From: Actinomycetota bacterium
GTDB lineage: Bacteria > Actinomycetota > Geothermincolia > Geothermincolales > RBG-13-55-18
Assembly: GCA_014360685.1 (NCBI GenBank)
Contig: JACIXB010000005.1
Span: 1 to 58,990, forward strand
Direction of reading: 5' to 3'
DNA: 58,990 nucleotides
A program made the translations under genes and the position numbers. Under the pieces are notes generated by a model. That model did not search any database, was not told where the DNA came from, and saw only the letters and a list, made by a program, of their open reading frames with translations. Positions 1 through 10,176 of this stretch are shown piece after piece; position 1 is the stretch's first letter; each line of letters begins with the position of its first letter.

Positions 1-55
1 CTCGCAGGACCCGTGAAGGGCCCGTATATCTCCACCCCAGGGCTCAAGGTCTATA

Positions 56-61
56 TATAAT
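56..61 (+). promoter_or_regulatory. possible -10 element for the riboswitch transcript
   Basis: A perfect TATAAT lies about 50 bp upstream of the riboswitch aptamer in an AT-rich stretch (CTATATATAAT). No convincing -35 hexamer is visible 16-18 bp further upstream, so this is a candidate only. It would start the leader that carries the cyclic di-GMP aptamer and terminator. Confidence 0.3.
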
Positions 62-112
62 CGGCCGATAAATGACTGGAAAATTGAAAACCGCATATCC
101 CTGAAGGTGATA

Positions 113-196
113 AAGGCAAACTCTTCCGAAAGGAGAGGGCGCAAAGCCATGGGTCTAAGACCGCGCGAGCGGTTATGATCGCCAGGCTGCCGCCTT
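113..196 (+). promoter_or_regulatory. cyclic di-GMP-I (GEMM-I) riboswitch
   Basis: The segment carries the hallmarks of the GEMM-I aptamer. P1 pairs AAGGC (113-117) with GCCTT (192-196). The next hairpin pairs CTCT and CC around one bulged T, with a GAAA tetraloop at 128-131 (121-137). It is followed by the conserved core CGCAAAGCC (140-148), then GGGTCTAAGACCG and the downstream tetraloop-receptor arm GGTTATGATCGCC. In characterised family members the tetraloop docks on this receptor and c-di-GMP binds at the three-way junction. A terminator starts 9 nt after P1, so control is probably by transcription attenuation of the CAP-domain gene downstream. Whether ligand turns the gene on or off is not decided by inspection. 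Confidence 0.85.
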
Positions 197-204
197 GAAA
201 GCGA

Positions 205-235
205 CGCCCTTTCCGGAAGGAAAGGGCGTTTTTTT
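205..235 (+). terminator. intrinsic terminator of the riboswitch expression platform
   Basis: A perfect 10-bp stem, CGCCCTTTCC (205-214) with GGAAAGGGCG (219-228), closes a GGAA loop and is followed by seven T residues (229-235). It lies between the c-di-GMP aptamer and the start of the CAP-domain gene, the expected place for a regulated terminator. Confidence 0.85.
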
Positions 236-286
236 GGGGACGGGAAGAGTTGCCACCAGCCCTCGGGGACAAAAGGGGTGGAACAA

Positions 287-1780
287 ATGCAAGGGCTTGC
301 TCGGTGGCGCGAGGGCACGATCTACCTGGTCGCTGTCCCCATCCTGGTACTCATCGCCGTGTTACCCTGGGCGGTGGGCGTGCCTTCCGTGAAAGCGGCG
401 GTCAACGTCTCCGCCGAGGAGGCGCGCATGCTGGAGCTGGTCAACCAGGCCCGCAACGAGGCCGGTCTCCCCTCCCTCCTGGTGGATCAGCAGCTCACCG
501 ACTTCGCCCGCTCCTATTCCCAGGAGATGATCCAGTACAATTTCTTCGGCCACGAGTCCCCGGTCTCCGGCGGGCTCCAGCAGCGCATCCAGGCCCGGGG
601 GATAACGGGATGGACGCTGGCCGGAGAGAACATCGCCAAGGCTCCCAACGTGGAGGCTGCCTTCCAGGCCTTGATGAACAGTCCTTCCCATCGGGAGAAT
701 ATCCTGCGCCCGGAGTTCAACTGCATCGGTGTCGGGGTGGTGCCGGGTCCGGGAGGTTTGTACATAACCCAGGAGTTCATGTGCTTTTCACCTATCCCGC
801 CCACCGCCGAGGTACCGGGTCCTCCCCCTACCCCTGCCGCCACCTTCGATACCTTCGTACTCATCATGAACCCCAACGGGGCCGCCGCCCGGGTGGAGGT
901 GACCTTCCAGGGGGAGAACGGCGACAACCGGGCCTACACCTACCAGGTTGGGGCTTACAGCCGTTTCACCGTGCCGGTCAGGGAAACCGTGGGCAGGGGG
1001 AGTTTCTCCGTGCGGGTTAAGAGCGACCTGCCGGTCCTGGCCGAGAGGTCCATGTACTTCAGTTACGCCGGAAAGAGAGGGGGTTCCGATTCCATCGGCA
1101 CCCCCAACCCCTCCAACAACTGGTTCTTCGCCGAGGGGTACACCGGCGGGACCTTCGACACCTGGATACTCCTCCAGAACCCCAACGAGTCCGGCGCCGC
1201 GGTCACCCTGAGCTTCATGCGCCCCGACGGCCGGGTGGTGACCCACCAGGTCACCGTGCCCGCCCGCCGGCGTTACACGGTGCACGTGGACGAGATACCC
1301 GGACTGGAGTCCACCGACGTCTCCACCCAGGTGACCTCCGACCTGCCCATCGTGGCCGAGAGGGCCATGTACTTCAGCCACGGCGGCCGCTCGGGTGGGC
1401 ACAACACCATCGGGGCTCCCTCTCCCCGCGGTGAATGGTATCTGGCCGAGGGCTACACCGGGGGCGCCTTCGACCTCTACGTGCTGCTGGTCAACCCCCA
1501 TGCCCAGGAATCCACGGTGTCCCTGCAGTTCATGCGCCCGGACGGGAGCCGCGTGGAGAGGACCGTGCGCCTGGCTGCGCGCTCCCGCTGCACGGTGCAC
1601 GTGGACGACATACCCGGACTGCAATCCACCGACGTCTCCACCCAGGTGACGGCCTCTCTGCCCGTGGTGGCGGAACTGGCGGAGTACTTCAATTTCGCAG
1701 GCATCACCGACGGGAACAGCTCCGTGGGGGCCGGCGAGCCTTCCACGGACTGGTACTTCGCCGAGGGCTGCGTGCTTTGA
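287..1780 (+). CDS. secreted CAP-domain protein with C-terminal ~105-aa repeats
   Basis: About 497 residues. An N-terminal hydrophobic segment (about residues 11-33) looks like a signal anchor or signal peptide. A CAP/SCP domain follows (about 45-160), with LELVNQARNEAGL near its start and the typical HRENILRPEF motif later. The rest consists of roughly 105-residue beta-rich repeats, each opening with a W-[FY]-x-AEGYTGG-x-FD motif (near residues 278 and 382, plus a degenerate earlier copy from about 186). The protein stops at residue 497, only 11 residues into another repeat. ATG 287 is preferred because AAGGGG (273-278) sits 8 nt upstream; GTG 278 is possible. The gene lies behind a c-di-GMP riboswitch, which suggests a surface, adhesion or matrix role. 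The precise function is unknown. Confidence 0.85.
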   Translation: MQGLARWREGTIYLVAVPILVLIAVLPWAVGVPSVKAAVNVSAEEARMLELVNQARNEAGLPSLLVDQQLTDFARSYSQEMIQYNFFGHESPVSGGLQQRIQARGITGWTLAGENIAKAPNVEAAFQALMNSPSHRENILRPEFNCIGVGVVPGPGGLYITQEFMCFSPIPPTAEVPGPPPTPAATFDTFVLIMNPNGAAARVEVTFQGENGDNRAYTYQVGAYSRFTVPVRETVGRGSFSVRVKSDLPVLAERSMYFSYAGKRGGSDSIGTPNPSNNWFFAEGYTGGTFDTWILLQNPNESGAAVTLSFMRPDGRVVTHQVTVPARRRYTVHVDEIPGLESTDVSTQVTSDLPIVAERAMYFSHGGRSGGHNTIGAPSPRGEWYLAEGYTGGAFDLYVLLVNPHAQESTVSLQFMRPDGSRVERTVRLAARSRCTVHVDDIPGLQSTDVSTQVTASLPVVAELAEYFNFAGITDGNSSVGAGEPSTDWYFAEGCVL

Positions 1781-1801
1781 CCGGTTGAGGGTTTCATATA
1801 C

Positions 1802-1828
1802 GGGGCCGCCCGGTTTTCGGGCGGCCCC
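1802..1828 (+). terminator. strong hairpin after the CAP-domain gene
   Basis: A perfect 11-bp stem, GGGGCCGCCCG (1802-1812) with CGGGCGGCCCC (1818-1828), closes a 5-nt loop 21 bp after the stop codon. No T tract follows, so it may terminate weakly or protect the mRNA 3' end. Confidence 0.45.
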
Positions 1829-1985
1829 GGCCCGGTCGTGATCCTGCGGGACGCGGATCGTCGCGGGCGGGCGGCGAGGGGAAGGGCGCCGGATGGCCCG
1901 CCGGCCGCGGGCATTCCTTTACAGGGCAACGACCCCGTGTTATCTTATAAAACCGTGTTAAAATGACCCTGGAGGTTGGATGCAG

Positions 1986-2369
1986 ATGTACGCAGTCATC
2001 GAGACCGGCGGGAAGCAATACCGTGTGGAGAGCGGCTCGGTAATCCGGGTGGAGAAGCTCGACGTGCCGGTGGGGGAGAAGGTCGTCTTCCAACGGGTGC
2101 TCATGGCCGGCGGGGAAGGAGAGGTGCTGGCGGGGCCGGAGGCCGGGAAGGTCAGGGTGGAAGGTACCGTCCTGGGGCACGGAAAGGGAAGGAAGATAGT
2201 GGTCTTCAAGTACCGTCCCAAGAAAGGGTACCACCGGAAGCGCGGACACCGGCAGCTCTTTACCGAGATCCGGGTGGAAAGGATAAGCGTCGGCGAGGAG
2301 GGCAAGGGGTCCGCCGCGAAAGCGGTCGGCGATGGGGAGGAAGCACTCGGCTCCAAGGAGAGTGATTGA
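1986..2369 (+). CDS. rplU: 50S ribosomal protein L21
   Basis: A structural component of the large ribosomal subunit that binds 23S rRNA. The N-terminus [14 protein letters not shown] is the family signature and the basic [16 protein letters not shown] region matches the conserved rRNA-binding C-terminal part. The protein has about 127 residues; bacterial L21 is usually near 103, so about 25 acidic and alanine-rich residues form an unusual tail. ATG 1986 gives the conserved N-terminus and has GGAGG (1971-1975) 10 nt upstream; ATG 1980 would add two residues with only 4 nt spacing. It is followed 2 nt later by rpmA, the standard bacterial pairing. Confidence 0.95.
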   Translation: MYAVIETGGKQYRVESGSVIRVEKLDVPVGEKVVFQRVLMAGGEGEVLAGPEAGKVRVEGTVLGHGKGRKIVVFKYRPKKGYHRKRGHRQLFTEIRVERISVGEEGKGSAAKAVGDGEEALGSKESD

Positions 2370-2371
2370 TC

Positions 2372-2632
2372 ATGTCCAGCAAGAAGGGTGTGGGAAGTTC
2401 GCGTAACGGCCGGGACAGTCGGTCCAAGCGGCTGGGAGTGAAGAGTTTCGGAGGCCAGTTCGTGACCGGGGGTTCCATCCTGGTGCGGCAGCGGGGGACC
2501 AGGATAAAGCCCGGCGAGAACGTGGGCTTGGGGAAGGATTACACCCTTTTCGCCAAGGTGGACGGGTACGTGAGGTACCACCGTTCCGGCGACCGTCATT
2601 TCGTGAGCGTCATACCATCCGAGGGCTCCTGA
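2372..2632 (+). CDS. rpmA: 50S ribosomal protein L27
   Basis: A large-subunit protein near the peptidyl transferase centre. The 86-residue sequence carries the family motifs [15 protein letters not shown] and [13 protein letters not shown] 2372 lies 2 nt after the rplU stop, with AAGGAG (2355-2360) 11 nt upstream, so the two are certainly co-transcribed. The length is normal. The N-terminus MSSKKGVGS starts directly with the mature-type sequence and has no Firmicutes-style cleavable extension. Confidence 0.96.
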   Translation: MSSKKGVGSSRNGRDSRSKRLGVKSFGGQFVTGGSILVRQRGTRIKPGENVGLGKDYTLFAKVDGYVRYHRSGDRHFVSVIPSEGS

Positions 2633-2677
2633 TCCGCGGCAGCCGAAGGGTGCAGCGCAGGGCTTCGGAGGCCAAAG

Positions 2678-2705
2678 CCCCGGTATCCCGGGGATTTTCA
2701 TTTTC
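2678..2705 (+). terminator. possible intrinsic terminator after rpmA
   Basis: A 6-bp stem, CCCCGG (2678-2683) with CCGGGG (2688-2693), closes a TATC loop and is followed by ATTTTCATTTT. The stem is short and the T tract interrupted, so obg may be reached by read-through or have its own promoter. Confidence 0.4.
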
Positions 2706-2786
2706 GGCCCGAAGTGGAGCGCGGGTCGCTGGGGATGCCGGGCAAGGTAGCGCCGCCGAACGGGAAGCCCCGATCACGCCCTTTAG

Positions 2787-4124
<1,338 letters not shown>

Positions 4125-4377
4125 GCCCGGCCGCTTTCCGTGAAGGAAAAAGCTTCCATCGGATTCCAGGTTTGCGCCAACCGCGAGGATCATCCCCGCT
4201 GGCCCGGGATATCCTGGGGCGGCAAATGCCCCGTGCCGGCGGATGGTTGTGTTAACCTAAATGTGATCTTGAGTGCCGGATCGACCCGGGAGTGGCTATG
4301 CCCCGCGGCGGCGGCTGTCGGGGCGGGGGGTAAGACAGGAGGGCGGATTGGCGAGCGGTTCGGCAGGAGCGCCGGAG

Positions 4378-5523
4378 ATGGGGGAGAGGAAGCTTCCCGA
4401 GGCCAAGACCCTGGTGGTCAAGGTGGGGACCTATACCCTGAGCGACGAAAGGGGCCGCCTGGACAGGGAGCAGATGAGGAACCTGGTGGACCAGGTCGCC
4501 GAGGTACGTTCCCGTGGCATAAGGGTCATCCTGGTATCCTCCGGGGCCATCGCCGCCGGGGTGGAGCTCATGGGCCTCCCCGAACGGCCCCGCGACATCC
4601 CCACCCTGCAGGCCGCCTCCTCGGTGGGACAGGGTCTCCTGGTGCGTACCTACGCCGATCTCTTCGCCCGTCACGGCATACTTGTGGGGCAGGTACTCTT
4701 CACCCAGTACGACTTCGCCCACCGGAGGCAGTACCTGAACGCCCGCAACACCTTCCGGAAGCTCCTCGATCACGGCGTCCTCCCCCTGGTGAATGAGAAC
4801 GACACCGTGGCCGTGGAGGAGATACGCTTCGGGGATAACGACCGCTTGGCCGCCCTGGTGGCCGTGCTCACCGGTGCGGACCTTCTGGTCATGCTCTCGG
4901 ACATCGAGGGCTTTTTCACGGGGGACCCGCGTCGGGATCGGGGAGCCCGCGTGATCCGCGAAGTGGAGGAGATAACGCCTGACCTGGCCCGGGCGGCGGG
5001 CAAGGCGGGAGGGGAGCATTCCACGGGGGGTATGCGCGCCAAGCTGGAGGCGGCGCGCATCGCCAACGCGGCGGGAATCGGGGTGGTGGTTGCCCCGGGG
5101 AGGGAGAGAGAGGTGTTGAGGAGGGTATTGGAGGGAGAGCGGTTGGGGACCTATTTCCATCCCTCCCCGCGGCGCCTGCGGAGCCAGAAGCACTGGATAG
5201 CCTACGGCGCCACGCCGCGGGGGACCATCGTGGTGGACGACGGTGCGCGGGAGGCCCTGCTCAGCGGCGGGAAGAGCCTCCTCCCCGCCGGGGTGGTGGA
5301 ATGCCGGGGGAGGTTCAGCGCCGGGGATGCCGTCGAGGTGGTGGATGTCCGGGGCCGGCCCATAGCCCGGGGCATATGCGGCATGTCCTCCGGGGAGGTC
5401 AACCGGGTCAAGGGACTGCATAGCAGGGAGGCTGCCGGGCGTGTAGGGGGGGAGTGCGAGGAGGTCATCCACCGCGATTACCTGGTCATCCTGGAGGAGG
5501 GAAACGCCGGTAACGGCGGTTGA
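4378..5523 (+). CDS. proB: glutamate 5-kinase
   Basis: Phosphorylates glutamate to gamma-glutamyl phosphate with ATP, the first step of proline synthesis. The amino-acid kinase domain (about 1-255) starts with [12 protein letters not shown] and contains [14 protein letters not shown] and the acidic NENDTVAV loop. A C-terminal PUA domain follows (about 280-360). ATG 4378 is chosen because AGGAG (4365-4369) lies 8 nt upstream and it gives a normal 381-residue length; TTG 4348, with its own AGGAGG, is an alternative. proA follows 185 bp downstream. The obg-proB-proA order is also seen in other Actinomycetota and Firmicutes. Confidence 0.95.
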   Translation: MGERKLPEAKTLVVKVGTYTLSDERGRLDREQMRNLVDQVAEVRSRGIRVILVSSGAIAAGVELMGLPERPRDIPTLQAASSVGQGLLVRTYADLFARHGILVGQVLFTQYDFAHRRQYLNARNTFRKLLDHGVLPLVNENDTVAVEEIRFGDNDRLAALVAVLTGADLLVMLSDIEGFFTGDPRRDRGARVIREVEEITPDLARAAGKAGGEHSTGGMRAKLEAARIANAAGIGVVVAPGREREVLRRVLEGERLGTYFHPSPRRLRSQKHWIAYGATPRGTIVVDDGAREALLSGGKSLLPAGVVECRGRFSAGDAVEVVDVRGRPIARGICGMSSGEVNRVKGLHSREAAGRVGGECEEVIHRDYLVILEEGNAGNGG

Positions 5524-5708
5524 GCGCCTCTTCCCGCCGTGCGGAGAAAGGGGCCGGGGCCGGCCCGGGGTGCGCGCGGGACGGACGGGACCGAGGCGAC
5601 GCACGTTCCCCGAGACGGGGAAGCAGTACGTTGGGAGGGGCGGCGGTGTCCGCCCGGTTCGGATGTCGTGGCAGGCGATGTTCGATTAGGAGGCGGCGAG
5701 GAGGAGAG

Positions 5709-6956
5709 ATGCATATCTTGGAAGAAATTGGTAAGAAGGCCAAGGATGCTGCCCTGAAGCTCGGGGCGCTGACCGCGGGGGTCAAAAACCGGGCCCTGGA
5801 GGAGATGGCCGAGGCCCTCCTCTCCCGGGAAGAGGACATACTGGCCGCCAATCGGATGGACCTGGAGGAGGGGGAGAAAAGCGGCATGAGCCCGGCGCTC
5901 ATCGACCGCCTGACCCTGAACCCCAAAAGGATAGGGGAAATGGCCCAGGGCCTGCGCGAGGTGGCCGCGCTTCCGGACCCGGTGGGAGAAGTGGTCGCCG
6001 GGTGGAGGTTGCCCAACGGGCTGGAGATCCAGAAGGTGAGAGTGCCGCTGGGCGTGGTGGGCATCATCTACGAGGCCCGTCCCAACGTGACCGTGGACGC
6101 GGCGGGGCTTTGCGTAAAGTCGGGAAATGCGGTCGTCCTGCGGGGCAGTTCCTCGGCCATCAATTCCAACCGGGTGCTCACGGAGGTTATCGCCGCGGCG
6201 GGGGAGAGCGCCGGCCTTCCCGCCGGGAGCATCCAGCTGGTGCCCCTGACCGACCGGGAATCCGCCAGGCAGCTCATGCGCATGCGCGAATACCTGGACG
6301 TGCTCATCCCGAGGGGAGGGGAGGGGCTGATCAGGACCGTGGTGGAAGAGAGTACCGTGCCGGTCATCGAGACCGGGGTGGGCAACTGCCACACCTACGT
6401 GGATGCCTCCGCCGACCTGGACATGGCCCTGGAAATCGTGATCAACGCCAAGTGCCAGCGCCCCGGGGTGTGCAACGCCATGGAGACCCTCCTGGTGCAC
6501 GAGGCAGTGGCCCTGGAATTCCTCCCCCGGGTGGCCGAGGCCCTGCGGGAAAGGGGGGTGACCCTCCGCGGCTGTCCCCGGACCAGGGAAATACTTCCCG
6601 ATGCGGAGGAAGCCACGGAGGACGACTGGTATCGGGAATACCTGGACCTCATCCTGGCGGTGAGGGTGGTCTCCGGCCTCGAGGAGGCCATAGGGCATAT
6701 CAACCGCTACGGGTCCAAGCATTCCGAGGCCATAGTTACCAGGGATTACCAGGCCGCGCGCCGCTTCGTGGGCATGGTCGATTCCGCGGACGTTTATGTC
6801 AACGCCTCCACGCGCTTCACCGACGGGGGGCAATTCGGGCTGGGGGCGGAGATAGGCATCTCCACCCAGAAACTGCATGCCCGCGGACCGATGAGTCTTC
6901 GGGAGCTAACCTCCACCAAGTTCATCATCTGGGGTGAAGGACAGGTGCGGAGCTGA
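5709..6956 (+). CDS. proA: glutamate-5-semialdehyde dehydrogenase (gamma-glutamyl phosphate reductase)
   Basis: Reduces gamma-glutamyl phosphate with NADPH to glutamate semialdehyde, which cyclises to pyrroline-5-carboxylate. The 415-residue protein has the aldehyde dehydrogenase fold. [16 protein letters not shown], the segment with catalytic Cys ([15 protein letters not shown]) and the C-terminal [19 protein letters not shown] block are all diagnostic. ATG 5709 follows an AGGAGG run (5699-5704) and matches the usual N-terminus. An in-frame upstream extension to 5520 lacks homology to the family. nadD starts 1 nt after its stop. Confidence 0.96.
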   Translation: MHILEEIGKKAKDAALKLGALTAGVKNRALEEMAEALLSREEDILAANRMDLEEGEKSGMSPALIDRLTLNPKRIGEMAQGLREVAALPDPVGEVVAGWRLPNGLEIQKVRVPLGVVGIIYEARPNVTVDAAGLCVKSGNAVVLRGSSSAINSNRVLTEVIAAAGESAGLPAGSIQLVPLTDRESARQLMRMREYLDVLIPRGGEGLIRTVVEESTVPVIETGVGNCHTYVDASADLDMALEIVINAKCQRPGVCNAMETLLVHEAVALEFLPRVAEALRERGVTLRGCPRTREILPDAEEATEDDWYREYLDLILAVRVVSGLEEAIGHINRYGSKHSEAIVTRDYQAARRFVGMVDSADVYVNASTRFTDGGQFGLGAEIGISTQKLHARGPMSLRELTSTKFIIWGEGQVRS

Positions 6957-6957
6957 G

Positions 6958-7587
6958 ATGGGCAGGCTGCGCTACAAGAGGATAGGGGTGATGGGTGGGA
7001 CCTTCGACCCCATACATCACGGTCACCTGGTGACCGCCGAGGAGGCCTGGAAGCAATTCCAGTTGGACCTGGTTCTTTTCGTCCCCAGCGGACACCCCCC
7101 GCACAAGGAGGACCGCCGGAGCCTGGACCCCGAGAGCCGCTACCTCATGACGGTGATCGCCACGGCCGACAACCCCCATTTCCAGGTCTCCCGCATGGAG
7201 ATCGACCGCCCGGGACCCTCCTACACCGTAGACACCGTCCGCGAACTGCATCGCATATACGGGAAGAACACCCACATCTTCTTCATAACCGGAGCGGACG
7301 CCATCCTGGAGATCCTCACCTGGAAGGAGCCGGAAAAGGTCCTCCAGGAATGCACTTTCATCGCCGCCACCCGGCCCGGCTACGATCTGCGGCGGCTGGA
7401 GGATTCCCTGCCTGAGGCGGAGAAGATGCGCCACCATACCGATCCGCGGGTGCTGGTGATGGAGATACCCGCCTTGGCCATTTCCTCCACGGACATCCGG
7501 AGGAGGGTGAAGGAGGGAAGGCCCATCCGCTACCTGGTTCCGGAAGGGGTGCGGGAATTCATCGAGAAGAACGGGTTTTATCGTTGA
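6958..7587 (+). CDS. nadD: nicotinate-nucleotide adenylyltransferase
   Basis: Converts nicotinate mononucleotide and ATP to deamido-NAD in NAD synthesis. The 209-residue protein begins with the nucleotidyltransferase signature GGTFDPIHHGHL, where HxGH binds ATP, and ends with the conserved SSTDIRRRV motif (ISSTDIR) near residues 177-183. The start ATG 6958 follows the proA stop directly, so expression is translationally coupled. Placement ahead of an LCP-like gene and rsfS is the typical actinobacterial context. Confidence 0.95.
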   Translation: MGRLRYKRIGVMGGTFDPIHHGHLVTAEEAWKQFQLDLVLFVPSGHPPHKEDRRSLDPESRYLMTVIATADNPHFQVSRMEIDRPGPSYTVDTVRELHRIYGKNTHIFFITGADAILEILTWKEPEKVLQECTFIAATRPGYDLRRLEDSLPEAEKMRHHTDPRVLVMEIPALAISSTDIRRRVKEGRPIRYLVPEGVREFIEKNGFYR

Positions 7588-7635
7588 GGGGCAGGCGCCC
7601 CCGCCCGCGGGAGGGGGTAAACCACCGGGAGGACG

Positions 7636-8919
7636 ATGGGGAAGGAACCGGAGAGGAAGCGGGACGCGGCCTCCGCGGTCCCCGGGAAGGAGAAACCCTC
7701 GCGCCTGGCCCGCCACCGCCGGGAGGAGGCGCGGTTGAGGAAACGCCTGGCCCTTTCCCTGTCCGCCATCCTGGTGGCCGCCTTTTGCGTCGGTTCCCTC
7801 CTGGACCTCCCGGTCCTCAACTTCCCACGCGGCGCCTGGCGGTGGCTGCGGGAGAGAGTGGCCTCCAGCGGCGGTAACGAGGGCGGGGAAACGGAGAGAT
7901 ATCTTTTCCAGGTTCATCCCCAGAGCGGTAAAAAGCTGGGGGACACCGTTTCCGTGCTGCTGGGGGTGACCGGGAGCCGGGAGGCCGAGGACGGCGAAGA
8001 CCTTCTTTACCTGGCCCTCTTCACCTTCCGCCCCGACCGGGGCGAGTTGGAGGTTTACGTGATTCCCGAGATGCTCATGACCTATGACGCTTCCGGGAAA
8101 CCCGTCCGCCTGCGGGAGAGCCTGCGGGGGGAGAAGGGGGAGGACCTCCTGCGCTCCACGGTGGGAAACCTGTCCGGAGCGGGGGTCGACTACCTCGTCC
8201 TGTGCGACTTTCCGGAAGCGGTTCTTACGGCGCAGTCCCTGGGGCTGCCCCCCGTGCTCCTCGAGGAAGAGGCCCGGTTTCTCGATCCCCTCACCGGGGA
8301 GAGGCAGACCGTCCTCGCCGGCCAGCGGATCGGTGATGCCGACCGCCTCCTTTACCATTTACTGGCAACCGACCGCCCGGATTATTGGGACGGCTACTTC
8401 CAGCGCGTGGAGCGCCTGAAGGGATACCTCCCCGGAGCCCTGCAGGCGCTCTCCGAGGCCGAGGGGGGCGGGACACTCGAGGATCTTTTGGGCCATGGGG
8501 GGAGGACGATCTTGGTTCCCGGCACCGGTTCCGCGCCTCGGGACGCCGCCTACGTGGCCTCCATGCTCAAGGCGGCCGTGCGTGCCGCGGGGCGGGAGAT
8601 ACCATGTAGAGGGGTTCCGCGCGTGGAGGTGCTCAACGGCTGCGGGGTCCCGGAGTTGGGGAGGAAGGTGGGAGGGCGGCTGGCGGACATGGGCATCCCC
8701 CTCGGGGATACCGGAAGGAACGCCAAGACGGTGGTCAACGGGGAAGAGGTCAACGATTTCAGCTACCAGGAAAGCCTGATAATCTGCCGCAGCGTGGACC
8801 CCAGGGTGAAGGCCTTCGCCAGGTACCTGGGAGTACAGCTCTCCGTGCGGGAGGTCAGGGAGGAGCCGGGAGCGGGGGCGGAAGTGGTGTTGATAGCCGG
8901 AAGGGACCTGTCCACCTGA
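7636..8919 (+). CDS. LytR-CpsA-Psr (LCP)-like membrane protein with LytR_C domain
   Basis: 427 residues. A basic cytoplasmic N-terminus (1-35) is followed by one transmembrane helix (about 37-57). The extracytoplasmic region starts with a divergent LCP-type domain (DTVSVLLGVTGS near 94-105, then a beta strand and TLDLP-like position). It lacks the clear arginine-rich phosphoprenyl-binding core of active LCP ligases. The last part (RVEVLNGCGVPELGRKVGGR, about 330-349, onward) is a recognisable LytR_C domain. Active LCP proteins attach glycopolymers to peptidoglycan; this copy may be a degenerate or regulatory member. It sits between nadD and rsfS, a conserved actinobacterial location. Confidence 0.75.
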   Translation: MGKEPERKRDAASAVPGKEKPSRLARHRREEARLRKRLALSLSAILVAAFCVGSLLDLPVLNFPRGAWRWLRERVASSGGNEGGETERYLFQVHPQSGKKLGDTVSVLLGVTGSREAEDGEDLLYLALFTFRPDRGELEVYVIPEMLMTYDASGKPVRLRESLRGEKGEDLLRSTVGNLSGAGVDYLVLCDFPEAVLTAQSLGLPPVLLEEEARFLDPLTGERQTVLAGQRIGDADRLLYHLLATDRPDYWDGYFQRVERLKGYLPGALQALSEAEGGGTLEDLLGHGGRTILVPGTGSAPRDAAYVASMLKAAVRAAGREIPCRGVPRVEVLNGCGVPELGRKVGGRLADMGIPLGDTGRNAKTVVNGEEVNDFSYQESLIICRSVDPRVKAFARYLGVQLSVREVREEPGAGAEVVLIAGRDLST

Positions 8920-9603
8920 CCCTTGAACACGGGGTGCTCTGGTGGCGGCGGCGAGGAAGCGCTGCAACTGCATCCACCCCGTGCTCCGAGGGAAGATGAC
9001 CTGACCGGAGCTCACCGGTTCCGCTCCTTTGGTGGCCGTCCGGGGTGAGCCCGTTTAATTTGCTGGGGAGAAGGCCCCGTATAAAGTGATCAGGCAGCCT
9101 GGGCTCGTACGGGAATGTCGCGCCGGCAACAGTGCGCGGATGGATTAAAGAGATGGAGGGACATCCCGTCATCCCGGTAAAAGGCTGAAAAAGGAAGAAA
9201 GGAGGGATCTCACTCGACGGCGCTGTATCGTCTCAGCAGGCGCTTTAGGTTGAAAAAGCTTGAGAGATCACCCTATCATCCCGGCAAAACAAGCTAAAAA
9301 GGGAAAAAAGACGATATTTCTTGCTGCCATCCATGGAATTACAACCGGTATCCGAAGCGAAGACCCATGAAGAGGTGGAGAAGAAGACGGCGGGACCCCG
9401 TGGCCGGCGGCACCCGGGGGTATGATAATCTTGAGGTGACACGGGCCGGGAGCGGATGGTCCCGGAACGCGGGGAACCGGCCGCTCAAGATGCGGGTCAG
9501 GCCTGGGTGACGTGGGCACGATCCACTGGCCGGACATGGGTCCTGCCCATGGTAACGGTAGCCTGAAGACGAGAGGAGGTGGGTACCGGCGGAAAGCAGG
9601 GAG
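8920..9603. other. gene-free stretch between the LCP-like gene and rsfS
   Basis: No coding frame with recognisable similarity was found. The stretch holds two imperfect copies of an A-rich 36-40 bp sequence (listed separately). A strong AGGAGGT (9574-9580) lies 24 nt before rsfS, with no start codon at proper distance in the rsfS frame. Confidence 0.5.
9165..9309. repeat. two imperfect direct repeats
   Basis: Copy one (about 9165-9200) and copy two (about 9271-9309) both contain ATCCCGG followed by TAAAA or CAAAA, an AGCT/GGCT core and an A/G-rich run (GAAAAAGGAAGAAA versus TAAAAAGGGAAAAAA). They are in the same orientation, about 106 bp apart. They may be a degenerate interspersed repeat or remnants of an element. 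Confidence 0.5.
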
Positions 9604-9960
9604 ATGGCGGTGACGGCGGCGCGGGCGGCATCCGCCAAGAAGGCCCGCGACGTCCTTATCCTGGACATGAGGGAGGTGTTCATCCTCACCGATTTCTTCG
9701 TCATCTGCAGCGGCAACACCGACCGGCAGGTGGCCGCCATCCAGGAGGCGGTGGAGGAGAGGCTGGCCGCCCTGGGAGTGAGACCGGTGCGCCGCGAGGG
9801 CGTACGGCACAAGCGCTGGGTTCTACTCGATTACCTGGACATCGTGGTGCACATTTTCCGCCAGGAGGAACGGGAGTACTACGAGATAGAGAGGTTGTGG
9901 AAGGACGCCCCTGTCCTGGAGTGGGAAGAGAAAGATGACCGGGCCGCCACGGGAATATGA
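9604..9960 (+). CDS. rsfS: ribosomal silencing factor RsfS
   Basis: Binds ribosomal protein L14 and blocks subunit joining during nutrient limitation (family knowledge). The 118-residue protein shows the Iojap-family core: DVLILDMREVFILTDFFVIC, SGNTDRQVAAI and DYLDIVVHIFRQEEREYYEIERLW. ATG 9604 is the first start in frame; GGGAG abuts it, while the stronger AGGAGGT is 24 nt upstream, so the start context is odd. It completes the nadD-LCP-rsfS block. Confidence 0.93.
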   Translation: MAVTAARAASAKKARDVLILDMREVFILTDFFVICSGNTDRQVAAIQEAVEERLAALGVRPVRREGVRHKRWVLLDYLDIVVHIFRQEEREYYEIERLWKDAPVLEWEEKDDRAATGI

Positions 9961-10055
9961 GCCGGCGGGCATGTAACCCCGTGGTTTGCGGACCGTGTAT
10001 CGTTGACGAGGGAGGAGTCTCTCCTTATACTTTTTCACGGATAGAGCCTTGGAAC

Positions 10056-10130
10056 GGGGCCGTGGCGCAGTGGGAGCGCGCTACCTTGGCATGGTAGAGG
10101 TCACGGGTTCAAGTCCCGTCGGCTCCACCA
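10056..10130 (+). tRNA. tRNA-Ala (anticodon GGC)
   Basis: A 75-nt cloverleaf. The acceptor arm pairs GGGGCCG (10056-10062) with CGGCTCC (10120-10126), giving the G3:U70 wobble that is the alanine identity element. The anticodon stem CTACC/GGTAG encloses the loop TTGGCAT, anticodon GGC. The T arm contains GGTTCAAGTCC. The discriminator is A and the CCA end is encoded (10128-10130). Confidence 0.97.
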
Positions 10131-10138
10131 ATATTCGG

Positions 10139-10176
10139 CCGGGGGAATCCATGCGGGTTTCCCCGGTTTCCTTTTT
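10139..10176 (+). terminator. intrinsic terminator of tRNA-Ala
   Basis: A 9-bp stem, CCGGGGGAA (10139-10147) with TTTCCCCGG (10158-10166) including one G:U pair, is followed by TTTCCTTTTT. It begins 8 nt after the tRNA CCA end. Confidence 0.75.
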
